Part shown: piece by piece, positions 24,943-33,750 of the stretch
How the letters are laid out: each line of letters begins with the position of its first letter
Position numbering within the stretch: the stretch's first letter is position 1
NCBI RefSeq assembly: GCF_028713855.1
Contig: NZ_JAQTNN010000018.1
Coordinates: 1 to 58,795, forward strand
Direction of reading: 5' to 3'
DNA length: 58,795 nucleotides
Source: Sulfuricurvum sp.
Lineage (GTDB): Bacteria; Campylobacterota; Campylobacteria; Campylobacterales; Sulfurimonadaceae
Position numbers and translations under genes: made by a program
The notes under the pieces: generated by a model
Seen by the model: the letters and a program-made list of their open reading frames with translations, nothing else
The model's database searches: none
What the model was told of the DNA's origin: nothing

Positions 24943-27161
24943 TCACCACTTTCCTCTCGCGGTGTACGGTCTTTACATTTGACACACTCGTATACTTCTT
25001 TATTACGGTAAGTACGAGGGGCAAGTGCACCGCCGCATCCTTCGACTTCACATTTTTTATCTGAGGGCTCGAATTTGGAGATAAATTTACATTTCGGATA
25101 ATGTTCACATCCCCAAAATGCACCGCGTCGAGATTGTCTCCACAATAGTTTCCCGCCGCATTCTGGACAAGGAACTTCGGAAAATTTTGTTTCTTGATTA
25201 AGCGTTTTGGTATTTTTACATTTCGGATAGCCGCTGCACGCTAAAAATTTCCCGTTACGGCCATTTTTAACCACCATGGCACTGCCGCATTTATCACATA
25301 CCTCTTCACTTACTTCATCAGGAGTGGTTGGATTTTCTTTTTGGTTCTCTTCGGTTTGTTCGGTATATTTGCATTTCGGAAAACCGCTGCACGCGATAAA
25401 CTCTCCGAAACGTCCGGAACGAAGAAGTAGTTCGCTGCCACATTGCGGGCAGTTACGTCCGAGCGGTTTTGCCATTTTTAGGCTGACGATATTATTTTTC
25501 CCCGCTTCGATTTGCTCAAGAAACGGATAATAGAAATCAAGCAAAATTTTGTGCCACGATTTGCCGCTCTCGCTGATTTCATCGAGGGTCTCTTCCATTG
25601 TCGCGGTAAATGAAGCGTCTACGATTTCATTAAAATGGGTTTCTAACATTTCGGTGACGGTAAAGGCGATCTCGGTTGGCATGATTTGCCGTTTTTCTAC
25701 AGTGATGTAATCACGTGCTTGAAGAGTGCTGATCGTCGGAGCGTACGTCGATGGACGCCCGATTCCCTCGGATTCGAGTTTTTTAATTAAACTTGCTTCG
25801 GAGTAGCGTGCCGGAGGTTCGGTAAAGTGTTGTTCAGGGGTAATACTTTGAATATCGATCGCATCACCGGTTGTGAGTGATGGGAGTAGTTTATCTTTAT
25901 CATCACTTCCCATTACACGGTAGAAACCGTCAAATAAGAGTTTGCGCCCGGTAGCACGAAATTGTGCATTGGAGGATTCAAAGGTAATGCTTTGTTGTTC
26001 AAATCGGGCATCGTTCATTTGACAGGCAATAAAGCGATTATAGATAAGGCGATAAAGTTTGATCTCGTCAGGTTTTAAATACGTTGCCGCTACTTCGGGA
26101 GTAAATGCGAGCATTGTCGGGCGGATCGCTTCATGCGCCTCTTGTGCCCCTTTGGATTTTTTCGTATAAACTTTTGCGCTCTCGGGGAGATATGCTTTGC
26201 CGTAGCGCTCTAGGATAAGCTCGCGAGCCGCTTCGACCGCTTCGGTTGCGAGGTTCAAAGAATCGGTACGCATATAGGTGATAACCCCGCTGGTTCCCTC
26301 TGGAGTTTTGACCCCCTCATAGAGTGCTTGCGCTACCATCATCGTCTTTTTCGGAGAAAATCCAAGCTGAGAGGAAGCCGTTTGTTGGAGTGTTGATGTC
26401 ATAAACGGCGGAGGGGTAGAACTTTTACGCTCTTTCGTCTCAATCTCACCGACTTTAAACGCCTCTTTTTTCAAAGTCTCTACGATCCGTTTAGCCTCAT
26501 CGCCCGTTTTGATGGTGAGTTTGTCGATTTTCTCATTTTCAAAGTTTACGAGAGTAGCTTCAATGTCTTTTTTGAACAGTGTATCGATTGTCCAATATTC
26601 TTCGGGGATAAATGCGCGGATTTCCCGTTCACGATCGACGACGATTTTGAGGGTTGAAGATTGTACCCGTCCTGCCGATAACCCTTTTTGGATTTTTGAA
26701 GCAAGCAGCGGAGAAAGTTTATATCCTACGATACGATCGAGTAAACGGCGTGCTTGTTGGGCATTGACCCGATCCATATCGATTGTGCGAGGGGTTTCTA
26801 GCGCATGGATAATGGCGTTTTTCGTAATCTCATGAAACACGATACGCGGCAGTGACTCGGGGTCTTTATCAATCGCATGGGCAATATGCCATCCGATCGC
26901 TTCTCCCTCACGGTCTTCGTCGGTCGCGATGTAGATGGTATCGCTTTTTTTAGCCAACTCTTGGATTTGTTTGACGGTAGCGGTACTGTCTTCGCTGATG
27001 CGATATTCGGCAACGATTTTCTCGTCATCAATTTTAATACCGAAGCGGTTTTTAGGGAGATCACGAATATGCCCTTTGGAGGCGATTACTTCGTAGTCTT
27101 TAGAGAGGAAGTTTTTGATGGTCTTGGCTTTGGCCGGAGACTCTACAATAATTAATTTCAA
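24939..27161 (-). CDS. topA: DNA topoisomerase I
   Basis: A 740-residue type IA topoisomerase that relaxes negative supercoils. The N-terminal Toprim domain begins KLIIVESPAKAKTIKNFL and includes IYIATDEDREGEAIGWH. The active-site Tyr lies in SGVITYMRTDSLNL. The C-terminus (about 590-740) carries four Cys4 zinc-ribbon modules: CPQCGSELL..CSGFPKC, CDKCGSAMV..CSGYPKC, CPECGGKLL..CEHYPKC, and a final divergent one, CEVEGCGGA..CVKC. I chose TTG 27161 as the start because the protein family begins exactly at KLIIVESPAK and AGGA lies nearby; further upstream the frame is non-conserved. It diverges from the first flagellin. Confidence 0.94.
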   Translation of the reverse strand: MKLIIVESPAKAKTIKNFLSKDYEVIASKGHIRDLPKNRFGIKIDDEKIVAEYRISEDSTATVKQIQELAKKSDTIYIATDEDREGEAIGWHIAHAIDKDPESLPRIVFHEITKNAIIHALETPRTIDMDRVNAQQARRLLDRIVGYKLSPLLASKIQKGLSAGRVQSSTLKIVVDREREIRAFIPEEYWTIDTLFKKDIEATLVNFENEKIDKLTIKTGDEAKRIVETLKKEAFKVGEIETKERKSSTPPPFMTSTLQQTASSQLGFSPKKTMMVAQALYEGVKTPEGTSGVITYMRTDSLNLATEAVEAARELILERYGKAYLPESAKVYTKKSKGAQEAHEAIRPTMLAFTPEVAATYLKPDEIKLYRLIYNRFIACQMNDARFEQQSITFESSNAQFRATGRKLLFDGFYRVMGSDDKDKLLPSLTTGDAIDIQSITPEQHFTEPPARYSEASLIKKLESEGIGRPSTYAPTISTLQARDYITVEKRQIMPTEIAFTVTEMLETHFNEIVDASFTATMEETLDEISESGKSWHKILLDFYYPFLEQIEAGKNNIVSLKMAKPLGRNCPQCGSELLLRSGRFGEFIACSGFPKCKYTEQTEENQKENPTTPDEVSEEVCDKCGSAMVVKNGRNGKFLACSGYPKCKNTKTLNQETKFSEVPCPECGGKLLWRQSRRGAFWGCEHYPKCKFISKFEPSDKKCEVEGCGGALAPRTYRNKEVYECVKCKDRTPREESGE

Positions 27162-27224
27162 AGGGGCGTATCCTATATATATGGATGAATTTCGAAAGTG
27201 TAACAAAAAAATTGTCAAAACCGT

Positions 27225-27251
27225 TAAAGTTTTTTGTTTATGTCCCGATAT
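27225..27251 (+). promoter_or_regulatory. sigma28 (FliA) promoter of the first flagellin
   Basis: TAAA (27225-27228), 15 bases, CCCGATAT (27244-27251). This fits the flagellar sigma28 consensus TAAA-N15-GCCGATAA, and the CGATAT form is the one seen before Campylobacter flaA. The leader to ATG 27318 is about 60 bases. Confidence 0.85.
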
Positions 27252-27283
27252 AGTCTGTAACAGCAAGGACGCTGAACTAACTT

Positions 27284-27299
27284 AAGAGCAAAAGCTCTT
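27284..27299 (+). promoter_or_regulatory. leader hairpin of the first flagellin mRNA
   Basis: AAGAGC-AAAA-GCTCTT is a perfect six-base stem with a four-base loop, ending eight bases before the AAGG ribosome-binding site. It is absent from the second flagellin's leader. It may stabilise the 5' end or modulate translation. Confidence 0.5.
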
Positions 27300-27306
27300 G
27301 CGATAA

Positions 27307-28750
27307 AAGGATTTATCATGGGTTTCAAAATTAACACAAACATTGCAGCGATGAACGCGCATACTGCGGCGAATGTAAATAACCGTAATTTGGACAATTC
27401 ACTTTCCAAATTATCATCAGGTCTTCGTATTAATACTGCGGCGGACGATGCATCAGGAATGGCGATTGCGGATAGTCTTCGTTCACAATCAAATGCGCTT
27501 GGACAAGCGATTTCAAATGCGAATGACGGGATTGGGATGATTCAAACTGCCGATAAGGCGATGGATGAGCAACTCAAAATTCTCGACACGATCAAAACGA
27601 AAGCGACACAAGCGGCACAAGACGGTCAAACAACACAATCTCGTCAAGCAATTCAAAAAGACATTGCACGTTTGGTTGAGTCTTTGAATACGATTGCAAA
27701 TACAACCTCATTCAACGGTCAGAATATGTTGGCAGGTTCATTTACCAACAAACAATTCCAAATCGGTGCGTATTCGAACCAAACCGTAACCGCGTCAATC
27801 GGTGCTACCAATGCGGAGAAAATCGGTAACGTACGTTATGAAACAGCGAATACCTTTACTCAAGCGGGTGCTGCCGTAATGACCTTCAGTGTTGCCGGAC
27901 GTACGATAACGCTGGAGACGGTTCAAGTGGATTATTCTGCAGGAAGCGGGATCGGTAAATTGGCGGATGTTATCAACAAAAATTCAGACGTAACCGGTGT
28001 ACGTGCGAGTTATGTTGTTGAGCAAAAATATGCTGCGGAAGTAGCAGCCGGCGATTTCTCTGCGATTTCAATCAACGGGGTTAACATCGGTACGGTTAGT
28101 GGTGTTTTAGCGGCGGATTCAGACGGTCGTTTGGTTGCGGCTATCAATGCGCAAAAAACTGAAACCGGAGTTGAAGCTTCTATCGGTTCAGACGGTGCAT
28201 TGGTTCTTAAGTCAGTTGACGGACGCGGGATTCACATCAGTTCAGAAGGTGGAGCTCTTTCAGCCGATAACTTCGGTCGTTTGACATTGAGCCGTTTGGA
28301 TGCGGGTGATATCAGAGTCAGTGCAGGTGCTACCTTAATCGTATCAACATCGGTGAATGAAGTATTGAACCTTTCTGATTCATTGGCAAATATTACGAGT
28401 TCACAAGCCGAAGCAATCGGAGCATTGTCTGTTTCGAGTAACGGTGCGGACGTAGCGGGCGGTATCGGTGTAGGGGTTACGACTCTCAAAGGTGCGATGG
28501 CTGTTATGGATATTGCGGAATCGGCTCAAAAACTATTGGATAGTATCCGTTCTGACCTCGGTTCGGTACAAAATCAATTGGTATCAACGATCAATAATAT
28601 TTCAGTTACTCAGGTTAACGTTAAAGCGGCTGAGTCTAACATCCGTGATGTTGACTTTGCGGCAGAATCGGCTAACTTCTCTAAATACAACATTCTTGCT
28701 CAGTCTGGCTCTTATGCTATGTCTCAAGCGAATGCGGTACAACAAAACGT
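27307..28750 (+). repeat. 1444-bp direct repeat, copy 1 (flagellin)
   Basis: From AAGGATTTATC before the start codon to the fifth-last codons of the gene, this stretch reads the same as 28920-30363, at a constant offset of 1613. The match stops sharply on both sides. Identity was judged by eye and through identical translations in several frames. Confidence 0.9.
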
Positions 28751-28769
28751 TCTCAGACTTCTTCAATAG
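27318..28769 (+). CDS. flaA: flagellin, sigma28-controlled copy
   Basis: A 483-residue flagellar filament protein exported by the flagellar type III system. The conserved N-terminal D0/D1 region ([18 protein letters not shown] .. [21 protein letters not shown]) and C-terminal D1/D0 region ([34 protein letters not shown]) flank a variable centre of about 170-400 rich in Ser, Thr and Gly, the likely pseudaminic-acid-bearing surface. The D1 stretch [19 protein letters not shown] is the epsilon-type version associated with poor TLR5 recognition. It matches the downstream copy except for Arg instead of Lys four residues from the end. A sigma28 promoter lies upstream. The flaA/flaB names follow the Campylobacter arrangement. 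Confidence 0.95.
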   Translation: MGFKINTNIAAMNAHTAANVNNRNLDNSLSKLSSGLRINTAADDASGMAIADSLRSQSNALGQAISNANDGIGMIQTADKAMDEQLKILDTIKTKATQAAQDGQTTQSRQAIQKDIARLVESLNTIANTTSFNGQNMLAGSFTNKQFQIGAYSNQTVTASIGATNAEKIGNVRYETANTFTQAGAAVMTFSVAGRTITLETVQVDYSAGSGIGKLADVINKNSDVTGVRASYVVEQKYAAEVAAGDFSAISINGVNIGTVSGVLAADSDGRLVAAINAQKTETGVEASIGSDGALVLKSVDGRGIHISSEGGALSADNFGRLTLSRLDAGDIRVSAGATLIVSTSVNEVLNLSDSLANITSSQAEAIGALSVSSNGADVAGGIGVGVTTLKGAMAVMDIAESAQKLLDSIRSDLGSVQNQLVSTINNISVTQVNVKAAESNIRDVDFAAESANFSKYNILAQSGSYAMSQANAVQQNVLRLLQ

Positions 28770-28783
28770 TCTCTCTCTTAATG

Positions 28784-28799
28784 CTCGCCTTTTGGCGGG
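28784..28799 (+). terminator. terminator after the first flagellin
   Basis: CTCGCC-TTTT-GGCGGG forms a six-base stem (one G-U pair) 15 bases after the stop. It is followed by a T-rich stretch with TCTTTCTTACTCTTTTTT. It separates the two flagellin transcripts. Confidence 0.7.
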
Positions 28800-28862
28800 T
28801 ATTGTCTTTCTTACTCTTTTTTCACCTAATTTGATTTCTTTCTTATAACAAATAATTTTTTT

Positions 28863-28877
28863 TGGAATATTTTTTGC
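28863..28877 (+). promoter_or_regulatory. sigma54 promoter of the second flagellin
   Basis: TGGAATATTTTTTGC: GG at 28864-28865 and GC at 28876-28877 with exactly ten bases between, matching the -24/-12 pattern TGGCAC-N5-TTGC. The predicted start is near 28889, about 42 bases before ATG 28931. Confidence 0.8.
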
Positions 28878-28919
28878 TTTCATATATCTTTAGAATTGCA
28901 CGGATGCAAAAAAATTCCT

Positions 28920-30363
28920 AAGGATTTATCATGGGTTTCAAAATTAACACAAACATTGCAGCGATGAACGCGCATACTGCGGCGAATGTAAATAACCGTA
29001 ATTTGGACAATTCACTTTCCAAATTATCATCAGGTCTTCGTATTAATACTGCGGCGGACGATGCATCAGGAATGGCGATTGCGGATAGTCTTCGTTCACA
29101 ATCAAATGCGCTTGGACAAGCGATTTCAAATGCGAATGACGGGATTGGGATGATTCAAACTGCCGATAAGGCGATGGATGAGCAACTCAAAATTCTCGAC
29201 ACGATCAAAACGAAAGCGACACAAGCGGCACAAGACGGTCAAACAACACAATCTCGTCAAGCAATTCAAAAAGACATTGCACGTTTGGTTGAGTCTTTGA
29301 ATACGATTGCAAATACAACCTCATTCAACGGTCAGAATATGTTGGCAGGTTCATTTACCAACAAACAATTCCAAATCGGTGCGTATTCGAACCAAACCGT
29401 AACCGCGTCAATCGGTGCTACCAATGCGGAGAAAATCGGTAACGTACGTTATGAAACAGCGAATACCTTTACTCAAGCGGGTGCTGCCGTAATGACCTTC
29501 AGTGTTGCCGGACGTACGATAACGCTGGAGACGGTTCAAGTGGATTATTCTGCAGGAAGCGGGATCGGTAAATTGGCGGATGTTATCAACAAAAATTCAG
29601 ACGTAACCGGTGTACGTGCGAGTTATGTTGTTGAGCAAAAATATGCTGCGGAAGTAGCAGCCGGCGATTTCTCTGCGATTTCAATCAACGGGGTTAACAT
29701 CGGTACGGTTAGTGGTGTTTTAGCGGCGGATTCAGACGGTCGTTTGGTTGCGGCTATCAATGCGCAAAAAACTGAAACCGGAGTTGAAGCTTCTATCGGT
29801 TCAGACGGTGCATTGGTTCTTAAGTCAGTTGACGGACGCGGGATTCACATCAGTTCAGAAGGTGGAGCTCTTTCAGCCGATAACTTCGGTCGTTTGACAT
29901 TGAGCCGTTTGGATGCGGGTGATATCAGAGTCAGTGCAGGTGCTACCTTAATCGTATCAACATCGGTGAATGAAGTATTGAACCTTTCTGATTCATTGGC
30001 AAATATTACGAGTTCACAAGCCGAAGCAATCGGAGCATTGTCTGTTTCGAGTAACGGTGCGGACGTAGCGGGCGGTATCGGTGTAGGGGTTACGACTCTC
30101 AAAGGTGCGATGGCTGTTATGGATATTGCGGAATCGGCTCAAAAACTATTGGATAGTATCCGTTCTGACCTCGGTTCGGTACAAAATCAATTGGTATCAA
30201 CGATCAATAATATTTCAGTTACTCAGGTTAACGTTAAAGCGGCTGAGTCTAACATCCGTGATGTTGACTTTGCGGCAGAATCGGCTAACTTCTCTAAATA
30301 CAACATTCTTGCTCAGTCTGGCTCTTATGCTATGTCTCAAGCGAATGCGGTACAACAAAACGT
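28920..30363 (+). repeat. 1444-bp direct repeat, copy 2 (flagellin)
   Basis: The second copy of the stretch at 27307-28750. It includes the ribosome-binding site and nearly all of the coding sequence. The upstream bases differ from 28919 leftward and the downstream ones from 30364 rightward. Confidence 0.9.
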
Positions 30364-30382
30364 ATTGAAATTGTTACAATAG
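28931..30382 (+). CDS. flaB: flagellin, sigma54-controlled copy
   Basis: A 483-residue flagellin whose protein differs from the upstream copy only by Lys for Arg in the final VLKLLQ. The DNA is the same up to codon 478, after which synonymous codons also differ (GTATTGAAATTGTTACAA against GTTCTCAGACTTCTTCAA). It has a sigma54-type promoter rather than sigma28, which is the Campylobacter flaA/flaB arrangement, although there the two genes are less alike. The same ribosome-binding site is used. Expression would precede or parallel that of the hook-stage genes, so the two copies could supply one filament protein at different assembly stages. Confidence 0.95.
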   Translation: MGFKINTNIAAMNAHTAANVNNRNLDNSLSKLSSGLRINTAADDASGMAIADSLRSQSNALGQAISNANDGIGMIQTADKAMDEQLKILDTIKTKATQAAQDGQTTQSRQAIQKDIARLVESLNTIANTTSFNGQNMLAGSFTNKQFQIGAYSNQTVTASIGATNAEKIGNVRYETANTFTQAGAAVMTFSVAGRTITLETVQVDYSAGSGIGKLADVINKNSDVTGVRASYVVEQKYAAEVAAGDFSAISINGVNIGTVSGVLAADSDGRLVAAINAQKTETGVEASIGSDGALVLKSVDGRGIHISSEGGALSADNFGRLTLSRLDAGDIRVSAGATLIVSTSVNEVLNLSDSLANITSSQAEAIGALSVSSNGADVAGGIGVGVTTLKGAMAVMDIAESAQKLLDSIRSDLGSVQNQLVSTINNISVTQVNVKAAESNIRDVDFAAESANFSKYNILAQSGSYAMSQANAVQQNVLKLLQ

Positions 30383-30391
30383 TAACAAGAT

Positions 30392-30421
30392 CGTATAGCA
30401 ACCTTTTGGTTGCCTAATACG
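30392..30421. terminator. terminator between the second flagellin and maf
   Basis: GCAACC-TTTT-GGTTGC (30398-30413) is a perfect six-base stem, flanked by CGTAT and ATACG that can extend it. It lies between convergent stops (30382 and 30439) and probably serves both strands. Confidence 0.65.
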
Positions 30422-30438
30422 TTTCTGTGAAAACGCGC

Positions 30439-32400
30439 TTATTCGATTACATTGACTTCAAATTCTTTTTTTTCAGGTATTACAATTTGATTTTTTAGTT
30501 CATCAGGCCACCCCTCGGTTGCCCGGATAATAGTGTCACGAATTGCGTTTAATCCGCCTGCTAATGAAAATAGCCAATAACGATGCTGCATCACCCACTC
30601 CACAAGTTTTGCAATTTTCTCTTCTTCTGAATAGACCGGGCGAATTTGAATTTGTGCCAAATCAAGTTCAAAATGTAGAATGTAGGACTGAACCGTATCA
30701 ACATACAGATTGGTAAAGAGCGCATCATCAAAAAAAGCTTTAACTTTATCGATATCTGACGTTAACTCTGATAGCCATTCTAATGATATATCTTGCAAGT
30801 TGTTAGCATCTTTTAATGCTACAAACTCTTCAGAAGCTTCTTGGACTTTAATGAAAACTTCTTCAACGATCTCTTGTTTTCGAACAGAATCGGCAATCCA
30901 AAGATTCGTTTTTTTGATAATGGATGCATACAAAGTTTCAAGCTCTGAATCAGAAGTTAATGTTGGATGAAACGGTGTTTTTGGCGATGTTAAATCGACA
31001 TAACGATCCGTTGCTTCTTGAAATGTGAGTTCTGTTGCACCGGGAATACGAGCACCGCCTTCGGTACAATTGATGGTGGAGATATCGCGGCTGTTGGCTA
31101 TCGCACGTTGAATGTAGTTGTTAAACAAGACCCAATATTCAGTTGTTCGAATAGTGCCGTTGCCTCCCCAGCGTTCAACGTATATTTTGTGTCCGGAAGC
31201 ATTTTCTTCGTTTTCGCCATAAACGTGTCCTTCGGCATGAGAGGTATCATCATCTCCAAAAGCCAAATCTTGTCCGATAAGAAAAACCTGCTTGAAATGC
31301 AGAGCGATAGCCAGCTCATGCGCAAGGTTCGCCGCACTCATTCCCATTCCGATGTAGCCGTACTGGTCCAGATCAAAAAATTGGGTATATCCATGAGGAC
31401 GCATGGAGAGCATGAGGGTACCGGCACGCACGGCATCGATCACTTTCTGATGAACAATAGAAACGAATACAAAGGTAACATCTTTTTGAAAATCGAGGCT
31501 GTTGTTTTCAAAAAATTTCGCTGTTTCGGGGATCCGTTCCAATGCCGTAACAAAATCAGGTTTGATACCGTATTTCTCAAGAATAGGGAAGCTGGCATCC
31601 ACGCAGATGATAGTGACGTAGTCTTGGATTTTTTTCAGTAAAGGAAGTTGTTTTGTGAGGCTTGGACCTGTAGAGACAACGATCGCTGTATCCGGGTAGG
31701 CATTTTTGGGTAAATCACGTACTTTCGGACCTGCTACCATACGCGGTAGATTTCGAACGTGATGCTCGATTCCCATGAGTGAATCGATAGAACAATTCCC
31801 ATGTCCTATGATGACGGAATGAAACGAATCCGCCATAAGCTGAAACAATTTAGAGATCTCTTCGGCAAAATATTGGTCGTAATAGCTGTTGTTTATTTCG
31901 ATATCAAAGAGTTTCGCATAAATTTTCCCTTCACTGTGGGAGAGGTAGTGTACAGCGCGGGGTAAATCCATTTGAGAGGTAGTATCAAACAGTAGTTTTC
32001 CTGAATCAAGATAAGATGAAAAATCAATCATATTGAGAACAATATAAAGGAGCTCAAGTTCGGGCTCAATGACTAAAATACGTTTTAATTTCGGATCATG
32101 CAGCAGCATCGTTAGTAAAATACCATTACCGATTCCGAACATATAGCGGTAGGGAATATGGGTACGATCTTCGATCATTTTAGATGCTTCAACGACATCT
32201 TCAACGGGTTTTGAGTAAACGAAACATTGTTTTTCGGTATCGAGAAAATTGATATCAACAGGATCTTTTCCCTGAAAAACTTCATAACGCTGATTGGTCG
32301 TTATAGCAAACAGTTTTATGACAAGCGGAGGATTATTTTTGGCAAGAGCCTGTAAATTTTTTTCAAAAATGGGGTTAAGTTCAGGGGAAGATTCGTTCAT
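30439..32400 (-). CDS. motility accessory factor Maf (flagellin glycosyltransferase, DUF115)
   Basis: A 653-residue cytoplasmic protein. The central domain (about 190-420) is the MptE-like/DUF115 fold with NLPRMVAGPKVRDLP, TAIVVSTGPSLTKQLPLLKK, ICVDASFPILEKYGIKPDFVTALER and VFLIGQDLAFGDDDTSHAEG. Maf proteins of Campylobacter and Aeromonas transfer pseudaminic acid from the CMP donor to Ser/Thr of flagellin before export. It is the last gene of the pse operon, 12 bases after the amidase, and sits directly beside its presumed substrate genes. Only one maf-type gene is in the window. Confidence 0.88.
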   Translation of the reverse strand: MNESSPELNPIFEKNLQALAKNNPPLVIKLFAITTNQRYEVFQGKDPVDINFLDTEKQCFVYSKPVEDVVEASKMIEDRTHIPYRYMFGIGNGILLTMLLHDPKLKRILVIEPELELLYIVLNMIDFSSYLDSGKLLFDTTSQMDLPRAVHYLSHSEGKIYAKLFDIEINNSYYDQYFAEEISKLFQLMADSFHSVIIGHGNCSIDSLMGIEHHVRNLPRMVAGPKVRDLPKNAYPDTAIVVSTGPSLTKQLPLLKKIQDYVTIICVDASFPILEKYGIKPDFVTALERIPETAKFFENNSLDFQKDVTFVFVSIVHQKVIDAVRAGTLMLSMRPHGYTQFFDLDQYGYIGMGMSAANLAHELAIALHFKQVFLIGQDLAFGDDDTSHAEGHVYGENEENASGHKIYVERWGGNGTIRTTEYWVLFNNYIQRAIANSRDISTINCTEGGARIPGATELTFQEATDRYVDLTSPKTPFHPTLTSDSELETLYASIIKKTNLWIADSVRKQEIVEEVFIKVQEASEEFVALKDANNLQDISLEWLSELTSDIDKVKAFFDDALFTNLYVDTVQSYILHFELDLAQIQIRPVYSEEEKIAKLVEWVMQHRYWLFSLAGGLNAIRDTIIRATEGWPDELKNQIVIPEKKEFEVNVIE

Positions 32401-32412
32401 GAGTATCCTTGG

Positions 32413-33750
32413 TTAATGTTTCGGCGTTTTAGGAGCTACGGTAGGGAGTATCTCACAAGAAGCGAGATATGTTAAAAAATCCAATAAAAGTTTATCCTGG
32501 TATTTACCTGCAACAGCACTCACTCCGATCGGCAATCCATGGGCACCTTTTAAAACCGGGAGAGTTGCAATTGGCAGCCCCAAATAGGTCCAAATCAGAT
32601 TAGCGTCCGGGATGTCAGGAGTGGTTAGCCCGATAGGAGCTTCATCGGCAGTAGCAAGGGTGATTAAAATATCGTAGGAATCCATCCATGTGTCAAATTC
32701 ACGTGTTTCGCGGGATTGTTTTTCAAGAGCTTCTTGGTACTCCTCTTTGGATATATGCAGCCCCTCTTGGATAATGTCGTAAAAGATCGGACTCATCAGT
32801 TCATGTTTGGCATATTCCTCTTTAAAATAGTAGGCGAGGGATTTGTCGTAAATGCATTGGTGGGTTGCGTGGATAGTATCGCAAAATCGTGGAAGGGTGA
32901 CCTCTTCGATCACGAATCTCGGGTCTTGCAAACGATTACACCATTGGGTAAATTGCTCTTTGGCATAAGGGGAGGCTTCATCCCATCTCGGATGTTTGAC
33001 AATACCGATACGGTAAACTTTATCGGGAACAGAGACGTAATTATCAATATAGCGATGAACAAACTCGTAATTCTCTCCGTGAACACGCGAAGCCTCAAAC
33101 ATCAAATCCAAATCGGCGACACTTCGGCTAAAAAATCCAAGGGTATCCAGAGAATCGGTTGTTTTGAGAACACCGATACGGGGCAATACGCCGAATGTCG
33201 GTTTAAATCCGTAAATACCGCAATAGCTGGCAGGTCTGCTGATCGATCCAGCGGTTTGCGATCCCAAGGCCAGAGGAACCATCCCCGTAGCGACAGCAAC
33301 GGCTGAACCGCTCGAAGAGGTTCCGGGAGATCGGCTAAGATCATGGGGATTGCGTGTTTTGTCCTGATAATGGACAGCAAACTCCGCCGTTACCGTTTTT
33401 CCTAACATGAGGGCACCCGAGCGGCGAAGATAATGGATTAGACGGGCATCGTTACCGGGGGTGAAATCACTCCACAACGGTGAGCCCATTTGCGTCGGCA
33501 TGTCGAAGGTATTATAGATATCTTTGACCCCGATAGGGATACCAAAAAGGGGATAATCTTCTTGCTTGTAGGTAGCGATTTTGGTGAGCTGTGCCTCAAT
33601 CGCCTCTTCGTCAAAATACTCCCAAGCATTAACGAGGGGATCAATCTCGCGGATTCGTTGAATACAAGCTTTAGCAATCTCTTCGGGTGTTACGGCATTT
33701 GATTTGAGTTGTTCTAATAATTCGGTCGCAGTGCAATCGGTCAATCTCAT
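32413..33750 (-). CDS. amidase-signature (GatA-like) amidohydrolase in the pse operon
   Basis: A 445-residue amidase-signature enzyme. The Ser-cisSer-Lys triad is visible: Lys76 in GIPIGVKDIYN, cis-Ser146 in SPGTSSSGSAVAVA, and nucleophile Ser169 in GSQTAGSISRPASYCG. Such enzymes hydrolyse carboxylic amides and release ammonia; GatA passes that ammonia to a partner. Here the start overlaps the stop of the PseA-type amidotransferase gene by four bases, and the gene lies inside the glycan operon before maf. A role as the ammonia source for the acetamidino-forming step is attractive but unproven. Trimming of sugar N-acyl groups is an alternative. Confidence 0.88.
   Translation of the reverse strand: MRLTDCTATELLEQLKSNAVTPEEIAKACIQRIREIDPLVNAWEYFDEEAIEAQLTKIATYKQEDYPLFGIPIGVKDIYNTFDMPTQMGSPLWSDFTPGNDARLIHYLRRSGALMLGKTVTAEFAVHYQDKTRNPHDLSRSPGTSSSGSAVAVATGMVPLALGSQTAGSISRPASYCGIYGFKPTFGVLPRIGVLKTTDSLDTLGFFSRSVADLDLMFEASRVHGENYEFVHRYIDNYVSVPDKVYRIGIVKHPRWDEASPYAKEQFTQWCNRLQDPRFVIEEVTLPRFCDTIHATHQCIYDKSLAYYFKEEYAKHELMSPIFYDIIQEGLHISKEEYQEALEKQSRETREFDTWMDSYDILITLATADEAPIGLTTPDIPDANLIWTYLGLPIATLPVLKGAHGLPIGVSAVAGKYQDKLLLDFLTYLASCEILPTVAPKTPKH

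Noticed and set aside
27162..27266. Extended N-terminus of topA
   Set aside because: The additional residues overlap the intergenic promoter region of flaA and precede the universal start KLIIVESPAK.
27307..30363. Assembly duplication as explanation for the two flagellins
   Set aside because: Flanking promoters, terminators and the last codons of the two copies differ, so a simple assembly error does not fit, although long reads would settle it.
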